In this document: one piece after another, positions 62,451-64,000 of the stretch
Numbering within the stretch: the stretch's first letter is position 1
Layout of the letters: every line of letters begins with the position of its first letter
Source: Volvox africanus
Taxonomy: Eukaryota > Chlorophyta > Chlorophyceae > Chlamydomonadales > Volvocaceae
Assembly (NCBI GenBank): GCA_030268105.1
Contig: BSDZ01000114.1
Coordinates: 868,001 to 932,000 of the forward strand
DNA: 64,000 bases
Reading direction: 5' to 3'
The notes under the pieces: model-generated
Told to the model about the DNA's origin: nothing
The model's database searches: none
The model's input: only the letters and a program-made list of their open reading frames with translations
Position numbers and translations under genes: made by a program

Positions 62451-63937
62451 CTACTCCCCATCCTCGCTGTCACCCGCAGCGTCTCCCACTTCTCCGTCCC
62501 CATCTGCACCATCTTCATCCCCGCATCCAAGCCCTGCCAAAGCCGCTGCTGCCGCAACGCTGTCGTTATCCTCATCATCCTCATCGTCGTCACCGGCGTA
62601 TCTGGGCTCCTCATCGTCGCCGCCATACAGGTCTGCCTCCGGCTGGTTCCCGTCCTCTTGCCGCGACACGTCTTTAGCCTCCTTAGTGTCTGCGTCCTCT
62701 GCTTCTGCCTCCTCTCTTCGGGTACCTTCCCGGACAGTCGCACCTTCATTGCTGCTGTCGCGGCCGCTCCTTGGAGTGCCGCATTCCACTGCTCCATTGC
62801 CCCTGCAGCTATCGTCGGTTTTAGGTGCTGTGGGGGCCTTGTCCCCCTGCTCGCTGCTACCGCTCCTTCGCGCATTAACGAGTCGCCTGCTATCTTGGTC
62901 ACCCTCCGCCCCTCCCTTATTGCTGGGGCTTGTCCCAGTGCGGGCGCTGGAGGTATCCTGTCCCGAATAGCGACGTTCCACGAGCTCCTGATCCGTGCCC
63001 TCTTCCCCCTGCCCGGGGTGATCTCTCCGCCGGGCATCGGCTGCGTCCTCCTCCGCCATCTGAGCGTCTTCTTCCGCCTGCAGAGTAGGCATGGTTAACC
63101 AGAGAGTCGCGAAGGGACAACACAAAGCGCCCAGGCCGAGTAAGGGGCCCCGAACGATACTTGTTCGCCGCTGATCCCTGATCCCTGGCGGCGAACATGC
63201 CGGGTTTGACGACCAGTCGTCAGGATTGGCTAGGGCGATTAACGTCGGCAGTGTCGGGGAAGCACTGTACCCGCACAGGGAACGATTCATATGCAATACA
63301 TCTGCTTTTCTCCAACAGATGAGATTGCATGTCAGGCAGCCTCGTGATTGCGGCCTCCCTGGATCCGAATCGACACCGCTATCTTACGGCACGGATCCAT
63401 TTCCTTTGCACCCGGTCCCCATCTTCCTGATTCGAGCACTGCCACACAAACAAATGTCCATACCCACGTACGCTTGAACGCACCTCCAATCGCGCCTCGT
63501 CTTCCATATCATTCCGGCGAATAATTGACATGAGCCGTACGCCGCCGATCACAGCCAGAACCTCTCTGTCTCCATCCACCTCACCGCCGCTCTCGCTCCC
63601 GCTCTCCCTGCCACTCCCGCTGTTCCGGCTACTGCTGTTGCTGCCCAGTTTCTTCCTGCCATTGCCCTTCCCGCCGCCCCGTGCCCCGCTGCGGCCGCTT
63701 CGCGCGGTCCCCTTGTTGGACCGCAACGTGCCCGTTGCCACACTGGTGCCTGTCGCGGATGGGGAAAAGGAGTACGGTGGACGTGCACCTGCCGTACCAG
63801 TCATCTTGGGCGGTGGCGCTGAGCTGTCCGTGACGAGGTGTTTGCCGGGTGTCAGCCATGGCTTGGAGTGTATGTCGGGCATATGCGGGGTCCTCACGGC
63901 CTCATCGTCAGAGCGAGGGGGCCGTGCCTCGAGGTAC
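62451..63937 (-). CDS. Unrecognised acidic, low-complexity protein, 3' part (gene continues beyond right edge)
   Basis: Two exons are supported on the minus strand: 63484-63937 (acceptor CCCGCCAG|GTACCTC; upstream exon outside the window) and 62451-63077 (stop TAG). They join in phase 0, giving RNDMEDEARLE followed by AEEDAQMAEEDAADARRR, a continuous charged helix. The first exon is Gly/Ser/Arg-rich (SGARGGGKGNGRKKLGSN) with a more ordered patch REVLAVIGGVRLMSIIRRND. The C-terminal 200 residues are dominated by Asp, Glu, Gly and Ser, with clusters such as AGDDDEDDEDNDSVAAAAAL and end in EDGE. No domain could be named. It looks like a disordered nuclear-type protein, which is inference only. 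The plus-strand frames over the same interval are shadows. Confidence 0.6.
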
Positions 63938-64000
63938 CTGGCGGGCGAGGAAGTGGAACGTCACATAGTTGCCAGACGATTATAACGACAATTCTAACTG

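Noticed and set aside
62193..63098. Plus-strand 301-codon and 195-codon frames
   Set aside because: They are antisense shadows of the minus-strand acidic exon; Ser/Pro/Leu-rich composition results from complementing Asp/Glu/Gly codons.

Overview
The window is nuclear DNA from a eukaryote, most likely a chlorophycean (volvocine-type) green alga. The evidence is densely split genes with short exons, GT/GC...AG introns whose acceptors are very often TGCAG, Ala/Gly/Ser-rich insertions inside conserved proteins, and a plastoglobule-type ABC1 kinase. All coding models come from reading homology and splice frames by eye. For four genes the summed exon lengths are multiples of three and every intron phase agrees with the next exon.

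Layout. 1-13133: the right-hand part of a large minisatellite/satellite array with nested higher-order repeats (units of 59-86 bp, then 675 bp, then 3.6-3.7 kb). 13134-16827: AT-richer, gene-poor DNA with a decayed Ty3/gypsy pol remnant (minus strand, about 14411-15480) that carries a 241-bp tandem duplication. 16828-25803 (minus): a complete 27-exon gene for a NAP1/HEM/NCKAP1-family protein of the SCAR/WAVE complex (1690 aa). 25804-30839: gene-poor. 30840-33243 (minus): complete 9-exon importin-alpha (542 aa). 33500-34142: a short AT-rich stretch holding a relic of a bacterial-type Y-family (UmuC/DinB) DNA polymerase. 34143-37710: gene-poor. 37711-48836 (minus): 16-exon ABC1K1/PGR6-like plastid kinase (938 aa). 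Its introns hold microsatellites and two inverted copies of a tRNA-derived SINE-like element. 48837-50102: divergent intergenic region. 50103-56497 (plus): 8-exon WDR75/Nan1/Utp17-like SSU processome WD-repeat protein (868 aa). 57878-61228 (plus): seven-exon gene of unrecognised family, one splice junction unresolved. 62451 to beyond 63937 (minus): 3' part of an unrecognised acidic, low-complexity protein gene that runs off the right edge.

The genes do not form a pathway. They are ordinary single-copy eukaryotic functions: actin nucleation control, nuclear import, plastid lipid/quinone regulation and rRNA processing. The most unusual items are the six-frame-open nested satellite, the NAP1/HEM gene with two consecutive GC-AG introns, the bacterial polymerase relic, and the inverted SINE pair bracketing two ABC1K1 exons.
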